Shown here: piece by piece, positions 8,233 through 18,300 of the stretch
Layout of the letters: the number at the start of each line of letters is the position of its first letter
Position numbering within the stretch: the first letter of the stretch is position 1
Source of the DNA: Pedobacter gandavensis
GTDB taxonomy: Bacteria > Bacteroidota > Bacteroidia > Sphingobacteriales > Sphingobacteriaceae
Assembly: GCF_014172405.1 (NCBI RefSeq)
Contig: NZ_WNXC01000009.1
Span: 209,982-273,981 of the forward strand
Length of the DNA: 64,000 bases
Reading direction: 5' to 3'
Program-made: the position numbers and the translations under genes
Notes under the pieces: generated by a model
The model's database searches: none
What the model was told of the DNA's origin: nothing
Seen by the model: only the letters and a program-made list of their open reading frames with translations

Positions 8233-8327
8233 TGGCTAGGTTGTAAACTTCGACCCTAACCTGTCTGATTCACCCCCTAATAACATATTAGACCTATAGG
8301 GAAATTCGGTCTATAAAAATGCAAATA

Positions 8328-10004
8328 CTAATATCCTTTTGCTGATTGAGCAGCTTTCAAATTGGCATTGTGATCCAATGCACTTTGAGGATATGGCATT
8401 ACTTTAAATTTATCTTGCCAGTTACGCTCTTGAACAATACTATTGGTTAAGTCGTAAGTACTTTTCATTACATTTTTGCCAATGTTCCAACGTCTGATGT
8501 CAGCATTACGTTGACCTTCACCTGCTAGCTCAATTCGACGTTCATTTCTAATCAACTCACGTACGGTTTCTTTGCTATTAAAAACGGTCTGATCAACAGT
8601 TGGCATACCTGAACGGTCACGTACATCGTTTAGTGCATCATACACAGAAGCATCCGGACCCGAAACTTCGTTCTGTGCTTCAGCATAACTTAGTAGAATT
8701 TCTGCATAACGAATGATAGGGAAATCCTGAGCACCATCCCAGTCATTTTCTATGTAGGCAGGATCCACCATTTTCTTAAAGTTATAACCAGTTTTACTGT
8801 TGTTATTTCCACCTCTACCCCATGTGAATGTATAACCGGCATTGAAGCTATTCCAAGGATTACTCGGGAATAAAACACTTGCATAAAGGCGAGTATCTCT
8901 GTTTTTAAACTCATCAAAATAGGTGGTAGTTGGTTTGCCATTATTATAATTTGTGGCACGTTGTGCTGCAGTAGGTGCGGCAAAGGTGTGTCCGGTTTTA
9001 TCCCAATACGCATTAACCAATTCTTGAGTAGGTGTAATGGAGCTCCAGCCTCCTAAATCAGAAGGAGGAAGCAATGTTCTTAATCCATTTCCATATTCAT
9101 AAGAAGAGTTGGTGATACTTTGTGAAGCTAGAATCACCTCTTTACTATTTTCATTTACAGTCCAGAATTGTTGTTCATAACTGGCCAGGCCTTTATAGAA
9201 TTTTTCCTTTTCAGCAGCGTCTGCAAAAGTCACTAATGAAGAATAATCATCTTTCAGGATATCTGGAGTAACCGCTGTCACCCTAAATAATTTGTAGCCC
9301 ATTCCCATGATCACTTTAGTACTTGCAACAGCATCAGCCCATTTACCATAATACATTTGAATTCTGCTTTTTATAGCCCAAGTTGCTCCAGAAGTAATCC
9401 TTCCTGTCTCATTACCAGTTCCACCTACATAAGTCGCAGGGAGGTCAACCGCAGCACTGGTTAATTCTGCTAAGCAGAATGCAATTACATCCGCTTCTGC
9501 TGTTGGTGCTACTGCGGTTTCTTGTGGATCTACATAACTTTTTGTCAACAGCGGTACTGCACCAAAAGTCCTGGCCAAATCAAAATAAGTGATCGCTCTA
9601 AGTGCTCTTGCCTCAGCAATAAATCTACGTTTCATCACGTCCTCCATTGGAACTTTATCCACGTTATCCAGGAAGTAGTTGTACTTTCTGATAAAAACGT
9701 ACCTTGAATTATAGCCCAGATCAAGTGTTGCGTCAATATCTCCGGCGCTGACAGAAGTTGCCGTGCTCTCCCAAGGGTATTGTGCATAGGCATTGTCTGA
9801 TGATCCGTCATCATAAACATTACTATAACCTCCATTTAAATAGCCATAACATCCATTCAAGGCTAATCTAGCTTCGTTTTGTGAAGTCCAGAAAGTTGCA
9901 CTGGAAATCTGGTCTTGCGGTACCCTGTCAAGTGATGATTTTTTGCAAGATGTTTGTATCGATAGCGCAAAAACCACAAGGGGTAAGTATAATATTTTTT
10001 TCAT
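8328..10004 (-). CDS. SusD/RagB-family outer-membrane nutrient-binding lipoprotein
   Basis: 558 residues, standard SusD length. The lipoprotein signal peptide ends at Cys20 (SIQTSC), placing it on the cell surface as the lid of the SusC channel. Typical motifs are FWTSQNEARLALNGCYGYL near the N-terminus, RFIAEARALRAITYFDLAR (the SusD TPR core), and near the C-terminus YAEILLSYAEAQNE, LNDVRDRSGMP and LIRNERRIELAGEGQRNADI. It follows the SusC gene by 102 bp. No glycoside hydrolase, lyase or sulfatase lies beside the pair, so the ligand cannot be guessed from context; LacI-type operators upstream hint at regulation by a small-molecule sugar signal. Confidence 0.96.
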   Translation of the reverse strand: MKKILYLPLVVFALSIQTSCKKSSLDRVPQDQISSATFWTSQNEARLALNGCYGYLNGGYSNVYDDGSSDNAYAQYPWESTATSVSAGDIDATLDLGYNSRYVFIRKYNYFLDNVDKVPMEDVMKRRFIAEARALRAITYFDLARTFGAVPLLTKSYVDPQETAVAPTAEADVIAFCLAELTSAAVDLPATYVGGTGNETGRITSGATWAIKSRIQMYYGKWADAVASTKVIMGMGYKLFRVTAVTPDILKDDYSSLVTFADAAEKEKFYKGLASYEQQFWTVNENSKEVILASQSITNSSYEYGNGLRTLLPPSDLGGWSSITPTQELVNAYWDKTGHTFAAPTAAQRATNYNNGKPTTTYFDEFKNRDTRLYASVLFPSNPWNSFNAGYTFTWGRGGNNNSKTGYNFKKMVDPAYIENDWDGAQDFPIIRYAEILLSYAEAQNEVSGPDASVYDALNDVRDRSGMPTVDQTVFNSKETVRELIRNERRIELAGEGQRNADIRRWNIGKNVMKSTYDLTNSIVQERNWQDKFKVMPYPQSALDHNANLKAAQSAKGY

Positions 10005-10106
10005 CGGTGTATATTTAATTTTAACAATTATGAAGTCATCGTGAGCACATTTATTTCTGTTGAAAACAACATGCGATTAATTTCATTTTGTTGATTGATT
10101 AGGTGA

Positions 10107-13100
10107 TTAAAGCGTTAAGTTAATTCCGAAAGAAATGGTTTTTGTTTGCGGATAAGATGCACGAGTAGAAGCCATTTCCGGATCAAAATCTTTTAACCTT
10201 TTATCTCCTCTAATTGTAAGTAAGTTATTGCTTGACACATAGAACCTTAAATTCTGAATATGTAAAGGTTGAATGACGTTTTTAGGGAGCGTATAACCCA
10301 GCGTTACAGATTTAATTCTGAAATAATCTGCATCAAATAACCAAAAACTAGATTGTTTTAAATTCTGCGTATTATCGGCAGACTGTAGTAAACGAGGATA
10401 AGCTGCATTTGGATTAGGATTTTCTGTAGTCCAACGACCTAACTGATACTGTTTTACTCCAGCACCGTTAAAGAAGGCCTGAGAAGCTTCTGAATCAAGG
10501 TAAACCTTAACGCCAGAGACACCTTGTCCCAACACTGAAAAGTCAAAGTTCTTATAACTTGCTGACAGATTAAGACCATAACTAATGTATGGAACATCAC
10601 CACCCATTATTTTACGGTCATCACCATCAATTATACCATCAGGAACACCGTTAGGTCCACTTACATCTTTATATTTAATATCACCTGGCTTGGTATTTAC
10701 CGATTGTACGGCATGATTTTTTACATCATTTGCATCAGCGAATAAACCTTCTGCTTCCCACATGTAGAAAGAACCGATTGGTAAACCTACACGATTAATG
10801 TAATTTCCATTAATCTGATCTCCTTGTCCACCAAGGTCAATTACTTTGTTCCAGATTCTACTGAAATTTCCGCCGATTGAGTAATTAAACTCTCCAATAT
10901 GGCTGCTGTGGTTTAAGGAGAACTCGAAACCTCTATTCTGAACTTTAGCTAAGTTTACAGAAGGACTTAAGTCAGGTGTCAATCCAGCCTCATCAGGTAA
11001 AGATGGATTTACCAATAGGATACCATTGGTCATTCGATCAAAGGCATCAATTTGGAAACTCAATTTATTATGGAATAAACCAGCATCGATACCAATGTTA
11101 GTCATCGTTACTTTTTCCCATGATAAGGTTGGATTAGCCAGTTTTCCAGGCCATACCCCATCCTGTTTACTTTCATCAAGAATAACAGCAGTACCGGTCT
11201 TTAAACCATCATAGAAGTCATAGTTACCTACATTACTTACGTTACCCAATTTACCCCAGGATCCACGTAATTTCAACTCAGATATCCATCCTATTGATTT
11301 CATGAAATCTTCCTGAGAAATACGCCATCCACCAGAGAAGGAAGGATAAGCACCCCAACGATGACCAGGCGCAAATTGAGAAGAACCATCTACACGCATA
11401 CTTGCCTCGAATAAATACCTGTCGTTATAAGCATAATTGAACCTACCGAATACGGATTCAAATGCATTTTCATTGATTGATCCAGAACTTGTTGTATTTA
11501 ATGGATCTGCTGAACCTGCATTGATCGCATTTAAATCATTGTTTACAAAGTTTTTACGAATCACTCTGATAGACTTATCTTTGTAATCTTCATAAGAAGA
11601 ACCTACCAATAACTTTGCGTAGTGTTTATCAATACTTTTCTCATAACTCGCTGTCGCTTGTGCAAGGAATTTACCACTGTTAAACCAGGATTCATCCAAT
11701 TGGTTCACTGCTACCCCTGTTCCACTAATAGGCTTTCCGGTAAAGAAGTTATTGATCGGATCCATGGTATTTGTGAAAGCAGAAACCACAGAATTGTAAT
11801 AATTGTAAGAAACTAACCCACTAATATCTAATCCTTTAACCGGGGTATAAGTTCCGTTCACTCCGCTTAATAATCTGCTGTAATTATAAGAGTTACGTCC
11901 ACCTTCTTGTAAGGTACGTACAGGGTTATTAGCTGCCAATGTTCCATCAATTACACCACCATTCACACTTCCCCATTCGCCATTGCTTTGTTTGTTTACT
12001 AACAATGGTACTACTCTGTTTAAAGAAAGAAAATTGGTACTTCCATTTTTATTGTCCAGGGCATCTCTGATAAAGGAAATGTTAGAACCGATTTTAAACT
12101 TTTCAGTTACCTGGCTTTCTGTATTAGACCTCAAAGTGTAACGTTTCAAGTTTTTACCTGGATTAAGGGAGTTTTGGTCGAAATAAGAACCGCTTAAGAA
12201 ATACTTCGTTACTCCGCCACCTGAAATATTAATGGAGTGCTCCATCATTGGGGCAGTTTTGTCTAAGGTTAAGTCGTACCAATCGTTATCCGGGAAATTA
12301 TCCGGATCTGAATGGTTCTTAATTTTATCTAATGCTTCAGGCGTATAAATTACTTTTTTACCTGCATTTAAAGCTGCTTCATTACGTAAGGTTGCATAAT
12401 CATATGAACCCAACCAATTTGGTAAAATCAAGGCCGATTGTAAACCGTAATAAGCATTATAATTGATGCTCATTTTACCATCTTTACCTTTTTTAGTCGT
12501 AACTAAAATAACGCCATAAGCTGCTCTTGAACCATAAATCGCAGAGGAAGAAGCATCTTTCAATACAGAAATACTTTCTACATCATTAGGGTTGATACGG
12601 GCAAAATCACCACTTCCAACAGGTATACCATCCACCACATATAATGGACTAGAAGTACCCAGGTTACCACGCCCTCTAATGTTCACTGATCCAATATCAC
12701 CACCAACATCACCTGGACGGGAAATAATGGCCATCCCAGGAACAGTTCCTTGTAATGCATTGGTTAAGGAAGTCACTGGTCTGTTGGTAATTGTTTTGGT
12801 GGCTACTGTATTCACAGCACCAGAAAGGTTCACTTTTTTCTGTGTACCATATCCAACAACAACCACCTCAGTTAAAGATTCCGGTGCTTCAACTAAAGAG
12901 ACATTGATCGTTGTTCTGTTGCCCACAACCACTTCTTTAGTGGTATAATTAAGGTAACTAAATACCAGGATACTTGATGTCTCAGGAGCAACAATCGTAT
13001 ATTTTCCCTGGGCGTCTGCAACAGTACCACGTGTAGTACCTTTGATCTTAATACTCACTCCAGGTATGCTTTCTCCTTTATTGTCTGTTACTGTTCCATG

Positions 13101-13256
13101 AACAGTAATTGGATCTGCTGCCCTTACCTGCACAATAGCAAGAAGTAGCAACACTGTGGTTAACTTCATCATACGAAGAAGTTGGTCTTGTAAATTTTTA
13201 ATCATAATCGGTTTAGTTGATAGTTTATTGAAGAATCCTGAAGCCTTAACCTGCAT
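10107..13256 (-). CDS. SusC/RagA-family TonB-dependent outer-membrane transporter
   Basis: 1049 residues. An N-terminal signal is followed by a carboxypeptidase-regulatory-like domain (about 50-130, ITVHGTVTDNKGESIPGVSI), a TonB box region (EVVVVGYGTQKK), the plug with the SusC motif SSAIYGSRAAYGVILVTTKKG, and a 22-strand barrel ending in ISFGINLTL. It imports glycans with the SusD downstream. The first Met (13256) gives an unusually long pre-signal stretch; Met18 (13205) is an attractive alternative start with a normal signal peptide. A promoter-like TTG-N18-TTAATTTG at 13276-13304 leaves only a short leader for the first start and about 65 nt for the second. Two LacI-type operators lie upstream. 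Confidence 0.96.
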   Translation of the reverse strand: MQVKASGFFNKLSTKPIMIKNLQDQLLRMMKLTTVLLLLAIVQVRAADPITVHGTVTDNKGESIPGVSIKIKGTTRGTVADAQGKYTIVAPETSSILVFSYLNYTTKEVVVGNRTTINVSLVEAPESLTEVVVVGYGTQKKVNLSGAVNTVATKTITNRPVTSLTNALQGTVPGMAIISRPGDVGGDIGSVNIRGRGNLGTSSPLYVVDGIPVGSGDFARINPNDVESISVLKDASSSAIYGSRAAYGVILVTTKKGKDGKMSINYNAYYGLQSALILPNWLGSYDYATLRNEAALNAGKKVIYTPEALDKIKNHSDPDNFPDNDWYDLTLDKTAPMMEHSINISGGGVTKYFLSGSYFDQNSLNPGKNLKRYTLRSNTESQVTEKFKIGSNISFIRDALDNKNGSTNFLSLNRVVPLLVNKQSNGEWGSVNGGVIDGTLAANNPVRTLQEGGRNSYNYSRLLSGVNGTYTPVKGLDISGLVSYNYYNSVVSAFTNTMDPINNFFTGKPISGTGVAVNQLDESWFNSGKFLAQATASYEKSIDKHYAKLLVGSSYEDYKDKSIRVIRKNFVNNDLNAINAGSADPLNTTSSGSINENAFESVFGRFNYAYNDRYLFEASMRVDGSSQFAPGHRWGAYPSFSGGWRISQEDFMKSIGWISELKLRGSWGKLGNVSNVGNYDFYDGLKTGTAVILDESKQDGVWPGKLANPTLSWEKVTMTNIGIDAGLFHNKLSFQIDAFDRMTNGILLVNPSLPDEAGLTPDLSPSVNLAKVQNRGFEFSLNHSSHIGEFNYSIGGNFSRIWNKVIDLGGQGDQINGNYINRVGLPIGSFYMWEAEGLFADANDVKNHAVQSVNTKPGDIKYKDVSGPNGVPDGIIDGDDRKIMGGDVPYISYGLNLSASYKNFDFSVLGQGVSGVKVYLDSEASQAFFNGAGVKQYQLGRWTTENPNPNAAYPRLLQSADNTQNLKQSSFWLFDADYFRIKSVTLGYTLPKNVIQPLHIQNLRFYVSSNNLLTIRGDKRLKDFDPEMASTRASYPQTKTISFGINLTL

Positions 13257-13275
13257 TTTGGGCCTTAGGATTTAT

Positions 13276-13304
13276 CAAATTAAAGCTAGATCATTATGTA
13301 TCAA
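13276..13304 (-). promoter_or_regulatory. Bacteroidota-type promoter of the SusCD pair
   Basis: On the minus strand, TTG (13302-13304), an 18-base spacer and TTAATTTG (13276-13283), one mismatch from the TAnnTTTG -7 element of the Bacteroidota primary sigma factor. The same arrangement recurs before the HTCS gene. Confidence 0.45.
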
Positions 13305-13322
13305 CTCATAGCGCAGATGTTT

Positions 13323-13338
13323 ACGCAAACGATTGCGT
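13323..13338. promoter_or_regulatory. LacI-family operator-like palindrome, proximal copy
   Basis: ACGCAAACGATTGCGT: a 16-bp inverted repeat with 14 of 16 positions symmetric and the central CG typical of LacI/GalR operators. It lies about 20 bp upstream of the putative -33 element of the SusC promoter. Confidence 0.55.
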
Positions 13339-13513
13339 TCAGTTCCAAAGCCATTAGGATTTTTTTCTACCAAAAAACAATTGGAACAGCCCGTTTCAGA
13401 GCCGTTTATGAAACGAATGCACAAAAATGAAAAGAGATAAGAGTGATGATTATGTAATACATAACACTTCATTTTACTGAAATGATAATGACCGAATTAG
13501 CTAAAAAGCTTTT

Positions 13514-13529
13514 ACGCAAACGTTTGAAT
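13514..13529. promoter_or_regulatory. LacI-family operator-like palindrome, distal copy
   Basis: ACGCAAACGTTTGAAT, sharing its first nine bases with the proximal copy and containing the perfect palindrome CAAACGTTTG (13517-13526). The centres of the two sites are 191 bp apart, close to 18 helical turns, which would allow looping by a tetrameric regulator. Confidence 0.5.
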
Positions 13530-14037
13530 ATGAGCAATAAATAGTTTAAAGGGAAACTATTGGAGAGAAGCGCTTAGCGGCGATAAATTTAACAGGTATT
13601 TTTTTTTCAAAAAAAACTACGATTACATTCCATATTAAATATAATTCAAGAAAAAATATTTTTCCGACTATTATTGTAAAATAAGATTGAAATGAATAAA
13701 CTTAAATCAAATATAACTACCTGAAAATAAATATATTACTAAAAACCATATCTATTAAACCCGAAAATCAATGCCAAAACCTGAAACTAAAATAATGTGG
13801 GATGATTGGCATTACGCAAAATCCTTATCGTGGAAAGCTAATCTATAGCTAAGTATTTGCAATTAAGCCATTTTCACGTTTTCTGATAAAAATTGCGGTC
13901 AATTTCTTCAAATATGATCCTGTTATGCTTTAAAAAAAATCAGCACAGGCCTACAAAACATCTATATAAACACCTTAAATACAATAGATTTTGAGCGTAC
14001 CGGGTTATAATTCTGATCAAAATGGATGATCTATAAC

Positions 14038-14075
14038 AAAAAAGCCACTCTTCTTTTCAGAAAAACGGCTTTTCT
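14038..14075 (-). terminator. Terminator after the ferritin/acidic protein genes
   Basis: Arms AAAAGCC / GGCTTTT around a TTCTTTTCAGAAAAA loop; on the minus strand it ends in TTTTTTG. Nearly the same sequence recurs at 62712-62750. Confidence 0.7.
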
Positions 14076-14106
14076 AGCGGTTTGGTCAGGATGCAAAATA
14101 GACATC

Positions 14107-14349
14107 CTATTTCCAATTTAATTCATCATCGTCCTCCTCATCGAATTCACCGTCATCAAAGTCTTCCTCGTCGTCATTACCTTCCGTATTTTCAGATAAA
14201 TCGTCCTGATCGTCATCTTCAAAAAAGTCATCATCAGCGTCGTCATCTTCTTCATCCTCGGGTATCGGACCTTCATTCGGATTATTGTTTTCATAAATTG
14301 GCGTTTGTTCCCAATCCTGAATGCTTATATTTTGATTTACAACTTCCAT
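14107..14349 (-). CDS. Extremely acidic 80-residue protein of unknown function
   Basis: Thirty-eight of the 80 residues are Asp or Glu and only the last residue (Lys80) is basic. Residues 31-76 are almost pure D/E with scattered F, N and G; the first 30 residues are polar and look like a short folded or binding segment (ISIQDWEQTPIYEN). No signal peptide or membrane helix. It lies 53 bp after the ferritin stop on the same strand and before a terminator, so co-transcription is likely. An acidic tail of this kind could bind metal or a basic protein; a link with iron storage is only suggested by position. The opposite strand also stays open, but its product is low-complexity H/R/P and is a shadow. 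Confidence 0.65.
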   Translation of the reverse strand: MEVVNQNISIQDWEQTPIYENNNPNEGPIPEDEEDDDADDDFFEDDDQDDLSENTEGNDDEEDFDDGEFDEEDDDELNWK

Positions 14350-14402
14350 GGCCGTTATTATTTAAATAAGATACAGAAAAACAGTGCGTAAAATTAAAAT
14401 CA

Positions 14403-14954
14403 CTAGGGGTTTTCAGTCGTTTTTGTTTCTGCAAGCGCAGCATCATCTGGTGTACCTCTCAGATCCCGATCTAGTTCATAGAGGGCATCGCCACTGGCTT
14501 TTAACCCGCCAGCAACTTTGATTTTATCCAATAAGTTCATGGCCATGGTTTCTTCTTCCGTTTGTTCTTTCACAAACCATTGCATAAAATTCCAGGTTGC
14601 CCAATCTTCTTCCTCCAAACTCATTTTCACCAATTTATAAATCGCCTTCGTATTATCGATTTCAGATTCGAACACTTTATTAAAACAATCCTGTACACTT
14701 GTCGGATCTTCTGGTGGAGCAGGTATGGCCTCAATTTTCACTTTAGCCCCACGCTGCAAGATATATTCGAGAAATTTCATCATGTGGCTGCGCTCTTCGT
14801 TTGCATGTCTGAATAGAAAGTTTGAGATTCCATCATAACCCGCACTGCTCGCCCATGAAGCATAGGAAAGATAAATTTGTGCCGCAGCAGCTTCTTTAGT
14901 CATTTGAGTATTTAACCCGACAGCTAATGTTTTTGAAAGTCTGTTCGTGTCCAT
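14403..14954 (-). CDS. Bacterial non-haem ferritin
   Basis: Cytoplasmic iron-storage protein that oxidises Fe(II) at a di-iron centre and stores the mineral in a 24-subunit shell. 183 residues. Aligning by eye to E. coli FtnA, every ferroxidase ligand is present at a constant offset of four: Glu21, Glu54, His57 (in NEERSH), Glu98, Gln131 and Glu134 (in KEQTEEE). The C-terminal tail after about 165 (RGTPDDAALAETKTTENP) is longer and disordered. No haem-binding Met at the bacterioferritin position can be judged. It is followed by the acidic 80-residue gene. Upstream is a 417-bp region shared with the divergent giant adhesin. Confidence 0.93.
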   Translation of the reverse strand: MDTNRLSKTLAVGLNTQMTKEAAAAQIYLSYASWASSAGYDGISNFLFRHANEERSHMMKFLEYILQRGAKVKIEAIPAPPEDPTSVQDCFNKVFESEIDNTKAIYKLVKMSLEEEDWATWNFMQWFVKEQTEEETMAMNLLDKIKVAGGLKASGDALYELDRDLRGTPDDAALAETKTTENP

Positions 14955-15371
14955 ATGCTAAGCTATTTTTAACGTCTAAACTATTAACAGGTATCCAGAC
15001 CAATTGTTTTCTATCCATATGACCAGGCATTTTACAAAATATGAGTTTCAGTAAGAATCCAATTGGTACAGCCATTTTAATCCATAAAAATGAATGGTTA
15101 ATTCACCAGAATATCTGAATGCCATTCCGAGATTAACCTGATATGCAATTAATCAATAAACGTAATCATTTACTTTAAAATAAATAAAACAGCAATAAAT
15201 AACAAATGTAATTCAGAAGAAAAAAATAAAAACACAAACAACTGTATACCAGAATATTTCATATAAACAAATATAATTCTATTTAATAAACAATATTAAT
15301 TAACGTTTAATTTACTCTTTTACAGGTATTTTTTTACATTTTTGCGGAATTTTTAATTATAATTTACCAAA
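14955..15371. other. AT-rich divergent intergenic region (ferritin / giant adhesin)
   Basis: No gene seen. It must contain both divergent promoters. On the adhesin side CATTTTTG (15337-15344) is a one-mismatch -7 element, but no -33 TTG stands at the right distance. I see no Fur-box-like palindrome that I could defend. Confidence 0.5.
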
Positions 15372-18300
15372 ATGCTCCATCGATTACGTTTACTTGTCCC
15401 TATTCTATTCTTTGTACTTTTAGTTAACCATGTTTTTGCTCAAAACTGTACAGTTAATGCTGGTATTGCGCAAACTATTTGCCCAGGCTCAACATTTATT
15501 CTTACTGGAAGTGCATCAAGTAATCTCGCATTTAAAAATGAGCCCAAATGGACTCAGATTGCAGGCCCTGCAGTAGCGCTTTCGGCGACTACAAATGTCA
15601 ACAAAAACGCCACAGCGATTGTGACCAACTACGTGAAAGGTGTGAGCTACACCTTCCGGCTCAGTTCGCAATGCGAGGATGGCGCTACGGTTTTTGATGA
15701 CGTTGTGTACACGGTATCAGACTTAAACACAGCAAATGCAGGAAAAGATGAAAGCCTATGTCCGGGTACTTTTTCGCTAAAAGGCTCGCCATTAGCTCCG
15801 GGAGAAACCGGGAGATGGACTAAAATCAATGGAGATTCAAATATGCCGGAACCTGTAAACCCTGGAAACCCAGGTGCAATACTACAGCTTTCTCCATCAG
15901 CAAACCTGCAATCCGCAACTTACAGGTGGACGGTAACCAAAGGGGATTGTACTTCTTTTGATGATGTCACCATCACCAATCTGGGTACCCAGCCCGTAAA
16001 TGCCGGAAATGATCAGAATCTATCCTGTTATCATGTTAGCACAAAAACGAACTTAAGTGGATCTTACGTCGCAAAAACAACAAGTCAATCAGGAACCTGG
16101 CTATTTGTAAGCGGGCCATCCATACCCGTAATCGAAAACAAAAATCAACACAACACTCCAATATCAAACCTCATTGAAGGTAAATATATATTCAGATGGA
16201 CAGTAAGCAGTTCTTGCTACAATGGGTCGGATGAAGTGGTCATTAACGTGGCCAAAGCAACCCAGGAAATCACCAATGCAGCCGGAAGTGATCAACTTTT
16301 TTGTGATGGAAGAACATCTGTGGTCTTGAGCGGAACCATCCCTTCCTATGCAGGTGAACTCATCACCTGGGAATACATTAGTGGTGGAAATGGAAGCCCA
16401 ATCTTTTCCAATACAAATAGTCCTGTCACTACAGTTTCCGGATTAGATAGCAGCCCGGGAACCGTTTACAAGTTTAAATATACCATTAGCAATCCAATCA
16501 CCTTATGTACCAGTATTGGCATACACGAGGTTCAATTTAAAACAGCACCCTCTATCACCATCACCACTACACCTAAACCTTACTTTGCTGCGTGTGGAGA
16601 AGATGCGGTAACCATTAATTACTTCAGTGTTGGTGGTACAAAAACAGATTTTGCCTTGGTAGCTGCTCCTGCAGGCTCTGCGATAGAGATCAAAATGGGC
16701 GGAATCAATAACTACACCGCGGCTATTGAATCTGGAAAACTACTCGATGGTTTCAATAAAATTGGAACTTACATATTAAGGTACAGACGTGCCACAGAAA
16801 ACAATGTTGGCGGTTGCTCTGATGCCTATGCAGATATTAAAATTGTGATATCCGGTAATGCTTCAGCTTCCAATGCAGGTACAAGACAAGTCTTGGCTTG
16901 TGATGTTAAAAACGCGACACTTACTGGTGCGGTACCACCGAAAGGAAACGGTAAATGGAGTCAGGTGACTGGGCCAAACACCGCGATATTCGACAATACA
17001 TTGAACTCAAATGCCGAGATTACTGGCTTAATCAATGGGTCATACACTTTCAGATGGGTCATCTCTGGTGGAGACGGAGGCTGTGCCAACAGTCAGGCAG
17101 ATGTAGAAGTAGTTGTTTCTGAAAATGTAAAACCTGTCACAGTGGCCGGGAATGCAAGAACAACCTGTTATGATACCCCGGTAACCTTAACCGGAAATAT
17201 CCCATTGAAAAATGAAACTGCCTTATGGACAGTTTATAAAAATGGCGTACCTGCCAATGAAGTACAGCTTTCTGACCCTACGCTTGCAAATGCAACAGCA
17301 ACTGGCTTGTTAGCAGATACTAAGTATACCTTCAGGTGGACCATTACCAATTCCTGTAACAGTGACTTTAGTGAGGTAGTGATTACGACCACGACGACTC
17401 CAGGTGTGAAGCAGGCATTGGCTGGAGCAGATCAATGTTTTCCAGCTGCAACCAAAACATTCAATTTAGACGGAAATATTCCCGGAGCAGGAGAAACTGG
17501 TACATGGATTTTAATAGATAGTCCAAATGCACCTTCCTTCAATGCAAGTTCATATAACACAAGTGTAACTGGTGCCATCAATGGAACCTACGTTTTTCAA
17601 TGGCAATTGAGCAATGGAGGTTGTGTAGCGACCACAGATCAGGTGAGCATCACCATTTCTGATCCGGTAACCACTGCAATTGCAGGAGCAAATCAAAATT
17701 TATGTGGAAACGCTACGCTACTACAAGGGAATCAACCTGGCATCGGAAAAGGGTTCTGGACTCAAACTGAGGGTGCCGGAGGAGCGATCATCGCAAACCC
17801 TGAAGCTTACAATACTGAAATTACCGGCTTAACAGACGGGCGCTATAAATTCACCTGGACCATCAGCAACAGCAGTTGTGCAGCAGTTTCTTCAGCTGAA
17901 GTGACCATTAATGTATCCACGCCTTCTTCGATTGCAGTTGCAGGACCAGATCAGGCAGTTTGTAATCAAAACAGCACAACCCTCGCTGCCAATCCGGTTA
18001 GCAATGGCCATGGCAGATGGGCTGCAATCAGCGGACCAAACGTACCTACCTTCAGCGATTTAGGCAGTCCAACAACCACAGTAAGTAATCTGATTTATGG
18101 TGTTTACCAATTAGAATGGATCAGCAGTGGAGGATTATTCTGTGAGGACAGCAGAGATCAAATGACGCTTACTGTAAGTAAAGCTGCTAATGCCGGTGGT
18201 GATAAAAAATTGTGTAACACCAATACCGTGACCCTAGTTGGTAATTCAAACAGTACCGGTACCTGGTCTGTAAAAAGCATTCCTGCAGGTGCGGCCACAC

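Larger units (their letters stand above)
13257..14106. other. 850-bp intergenic region upstream of SusC
   Basis: No convincing gene. It holds the SusC promoter and two LacI-type operators (separate entries), a lone half-site TTACGCAAA near 13812, the palindrome AAGCGCTT near 13566, and a long AT-rich stretch (13580-13800) without structure I can name. A terminator for the convergent side lies at 14038-14075. Confidence 0.6.

Noticed and set aside
14082..14369. Plus-strand ORF opposite the acidic protein
   Set aside because: Product is H/R/P-rich low complexity, which is just the antisense of D/E codons.
14970..14985. 16-bp word TTAACGTCTAAACTAT shared with about 61354-61369
   Set aside because: A single shared AT-rich 16-mer is close to chance expectation for two spots in 64 kb; no inverted repeats or common context.
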